From positions 434,001 to 498,000 of the forward strand of contig NC_031674.1 in NCBI RefSeq assembly GCF_001640025.1: a DNA stretch of 64,000 bases, written 5' to 3'. The notes below the pieces were generated by a model. It was not told where the DNA came from and did no database searches. It was given only the letters and a program-made list of their open reading frames with translations. The translations under genes and the position numbers were made by a program. Every line of letters starts with the position of its first letter. Within the stretch, counting starts at the first letter, position 1. Source of the stretch: Sugiyamaella lignohabitans. Taxonomy: Eukaryota; Ascomycota; Dipodascomycetes; Dipodascales; Trichomonascaceae. Shown one piece after another: positions 62,128 to 64,000 of this stretch.

Positions 62128-62643
62128 AGAAGGAGAATGAGAGCCAAGAGAGTAGAGTCAGTAGCGAATTCAGGCTTCTGAATAGGAAAACAAGAGAATC
62201 TAGTTTTGCATACAACTCTAACGTATGCTTAATTATTGCTTGTTATTAAACCGAGCCAACTGATACATAAGTTACAGGACATTTGCCATCGCATGACAGC
62301 TGGATGTAGCGGACTGGTGTAGCAGACTGGTCTGCTACCATAAACCGCATTCACCACCACATACCCGGCAGTTAAATCTGAATCAACCAATACGCTCCGG
62401 TATCTATTGGCTGCAACCACGAGACACGGTAATGCATGACCTCCCTGCAGCAAGCTGGCCACGGACGAGGCTTAGCCGCCAATGCTGCTGCCCGTCGAGG
62501 TCTCGCTAGACGATGCATGTTTGGCCGGCTGGTCTCAGACCCAATCTGGTCCACCAGATATCTGGGCACCCTGCCTGTTACATCTGCAGCGATATGCTTG
62601 ATTTCTTGGCCCTTGCCGTGTGGATCATGGGGATGGGGCATGC

Positions 62644-62704
62644 TGCCTCCGGCGGCTGGGGCTCTGCCCCAGACCCCGTGGCTCCTCTCGCTTCGCTCGA
62701 GTCG
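62644..62704 (+). repeat. GC foldback half-element (A + B1), plus
   Basis: Intact copy with hairpin variant GGGGCTCTGCCCC and ACCCCGTGG. The B1 end is followed within 12 bp by a run of eight G. It forms a distant inverted pair with 62888-62947. Confidence 0.87.
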
Positions 62705-62887
62705 ATTTTAAGGGGGGGGAGTCGGAAGGCGCTAACCGAGTTCCGTTTTTCGACGTAATCTGGATGTTGTAGTTCATTGTATGCTAAATTACATTTTGTG
62801 ACTCTACTGCCAGCTCTGAATCACTCTCCCGGCTCCCCCGATCGGCACTAGCCCGCCGGCAAAACACTACCCCACCCCAGCCAAATT

Positions 62888-62947
62888 CGACTCGAGCGCA
62901 GCGAGAGGAGCTACGGGGTCTGGGGCAGAGCCCCAGCCGCCGGAGGC
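62888..62947 (-). repeat. GC foldback half-element (A + B1), minus
   Basis: Intact inverted copy. On the minus strand the A end is preceded by GGGGGGGTGGAACCC and the B1 end is followed by a GGGGTGGGG motif. Confidence 0.87.
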
Positions 62948-64000
62948 AGGGTTCCACCCCCCCTAGCTCGCTCTCAGCCCGGGCGTCGGGGCAGACAAGA
63001 GGGCCGAGTCCTGGTGAGGTGAGGCAACTGCAAAAAGCAAAGGCGAGCAGCATGAGCAGGTCTGCTTCTTATGCAAGATCTCACCGCCTGACGGGTGCTG
63101 CGATGCACATGGTGGGGCACGCTGCTCCGCCTGTGATTAGGGTGTCCACCGTTACTAATGCGCTTGTGTGTCGATATCGAGCAGTTGGATCAGTTCTAAA
63201 TATATCGAAGGGTTAGTGTCAACGTCTGTTTGGTCGTCTGAACCGCATCAGGCCCACTTTCGGTATCGGGTCCGCTCGCGTCAGCTTGCTTGATCGGATT
63301 TTCTGATGCCATGATGCTCTCTGATCACGGTAGCCAAGTGTTTCAGATCGTCCCATTATCGTGTTATCCCTGGTTATTCCCAACCCTGCCGTGGGCCGTG
63401 TGTCTAACATTTTCAATTCGATTCTAAACTGTGTCGGGCTGTTGTTGACCACACAGTCGCCGCCCAAATGACTGCTGTTGGGCCAGCTTCTCACCTGCAA
63501 ATGCGCCATGCCCTAATTGTTAATCCAGAACTAGGTTATCTCTCTATGTGCGGGGTAAACCTTAAAGGTCGGAAAAAATCGGTACCCTTTGACAATTGGT
63601 CATAATAATTCCTGCCATACTAGATCGGCTGCATCTTTTTTCACCCTACATTGTTTAGATAGAAGCATACATTGTGAATATCGCATGGTTCTATGGCTCA
63701 ATTTTAGGTTTACATATACGACTTTGTTAGCGAGAAAAGGCGGGGTATTGGTTCAGGGCTATACTGATGTTGAATTTTACCATGCGCAACTTCTGTTTTT
63801 ATTAAGCGGTATCAATAGATGGATATTGTACTTCATATAGCTACTCAAGGGATTAGTTGGATGATAGTGAACTATTTCGGTTTATTATGGACCTACTCTT
63901 TACAAGTGGTAGTTGGGCAGGTACGCTTGACCAAAACTCACAGCCTGATCCGGTAGGACGTGAGTCCGCAGTCAAATAATTAACTTCCAGGGGTTAATCT

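Larger units (their letters stand above)
61086..64000. other. 2.9-kb gene-free right end
   Basis: Upstream region of the POR1-like gene to the window edge. It contains AT-rich sequence (61100-61900), G-tract clusters (61966-62127) and two GC half-elements. The remaining ORFs are short or repeat-derived. The last 1 kb is unremarkable. A gene starting beyond the edge cannot be excluded. Confidence 0.6.

Noticed and set aside
62229..63053. Several overlapping 70-90 codon frames near the right end
   Set aside because: They pass through the GC elements or lack ATG starts and family resemblance.
1..64000. CRISPR array, rRNA, retrotransposon or virus-like sequence
   Set aside because: No regularly spaced repeats, rRNA segments, reverse transcriptase, integrase, LTR pairs or capsid-like frames were seen. 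The dispersed GC elements are not array-like.

Overview
This window is nuclear chromosomal DNA of a budding yeast (Saccharomycotina). The protein-coding genes are yeast orthologues, the introns have GT-AG ends with TACTAAC or CTAAC branch points, and one tRNA carries a canonical 37/38 intron. ATP-citrate lyase subunit 1, a FarA/CTF1/POR1-type fatty-acid regulator and the many single-exon genes suggest an early-diverging, possibly oleaginous lineage such as Trichomonascaceae/Dipodascales (Sugiyamaella- or Blastobotrys-like). That placement is inference and was not tested.

Layout. 1-22.9 kb is gene-dense: BEM2 (RhoGAP), MDM34 (ERMES), MYG1, DDL1 (DDHD phospholipase), ACL1, GTR2 (Rag GTPase, one intron), TYW3 and DPS1. 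22.9-26.7 kb is a gene-free stretch with CTG-rich tracts. It is followed by CDC25 (Ras GEF, one intron) and two tandem RING-H2 membrane proteins. 33.0-34.4 kb is empty. Next come CCS1 (short first exon), IMH1 (golgin, one intron), a chitin deacetylase, ARA2, an unknown Ser-rich coiled-coil protein (one intron), tRNA-Pro(UGG), tRNA-Glu(CUC), an acyltransferase-3 family membrane protein that may be foreign, an SRF1-like protein, CDC53 (four exons, one of only 17 nt), SPO71-like, ATP5, RML2 and a POR1/CTF1-like Zn2Cys6 regulator (one intron). The last 2.9 kb is gene-free.

The most unusual feature is a family of short, GC-rich, foldback elements. Each is built from one module (GCCTCCGGCGGC... containing a GGGGCTCCGCCCC hairpin) joined to either of two small hairpin-like modules. 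They occur singly or as oriented inverted units of about 135 bp. Every intergenic gap from the left edge to 26.7 kb holds at least one copy. Three introns (GTR2, CDC25, POR1-like) also hold one. No intact copy lies between 32.2 and 60.7 kb. Reading frames through these elements produce spurious Pro/Ala/Gly-rich ORFs.

Functionally the genes are mainly housekeeping and nutrient signalling: Ras/PKA (CDC25), TORC1 (GTR2), acetyl-CoA supply and fatty-acid control (ACL1, POR1-like), SCF ubiquitination (CDC53), polarity (BEM2), ER-mitochondria contact (MDM34) and mitochondrial function (ATP5, RML2). No operon-type organisation is expected. Several divergent pairs may share promoters, notably ATP5/RML2, CCS1/IMH1 and the deacetylase/ARA2 pair.
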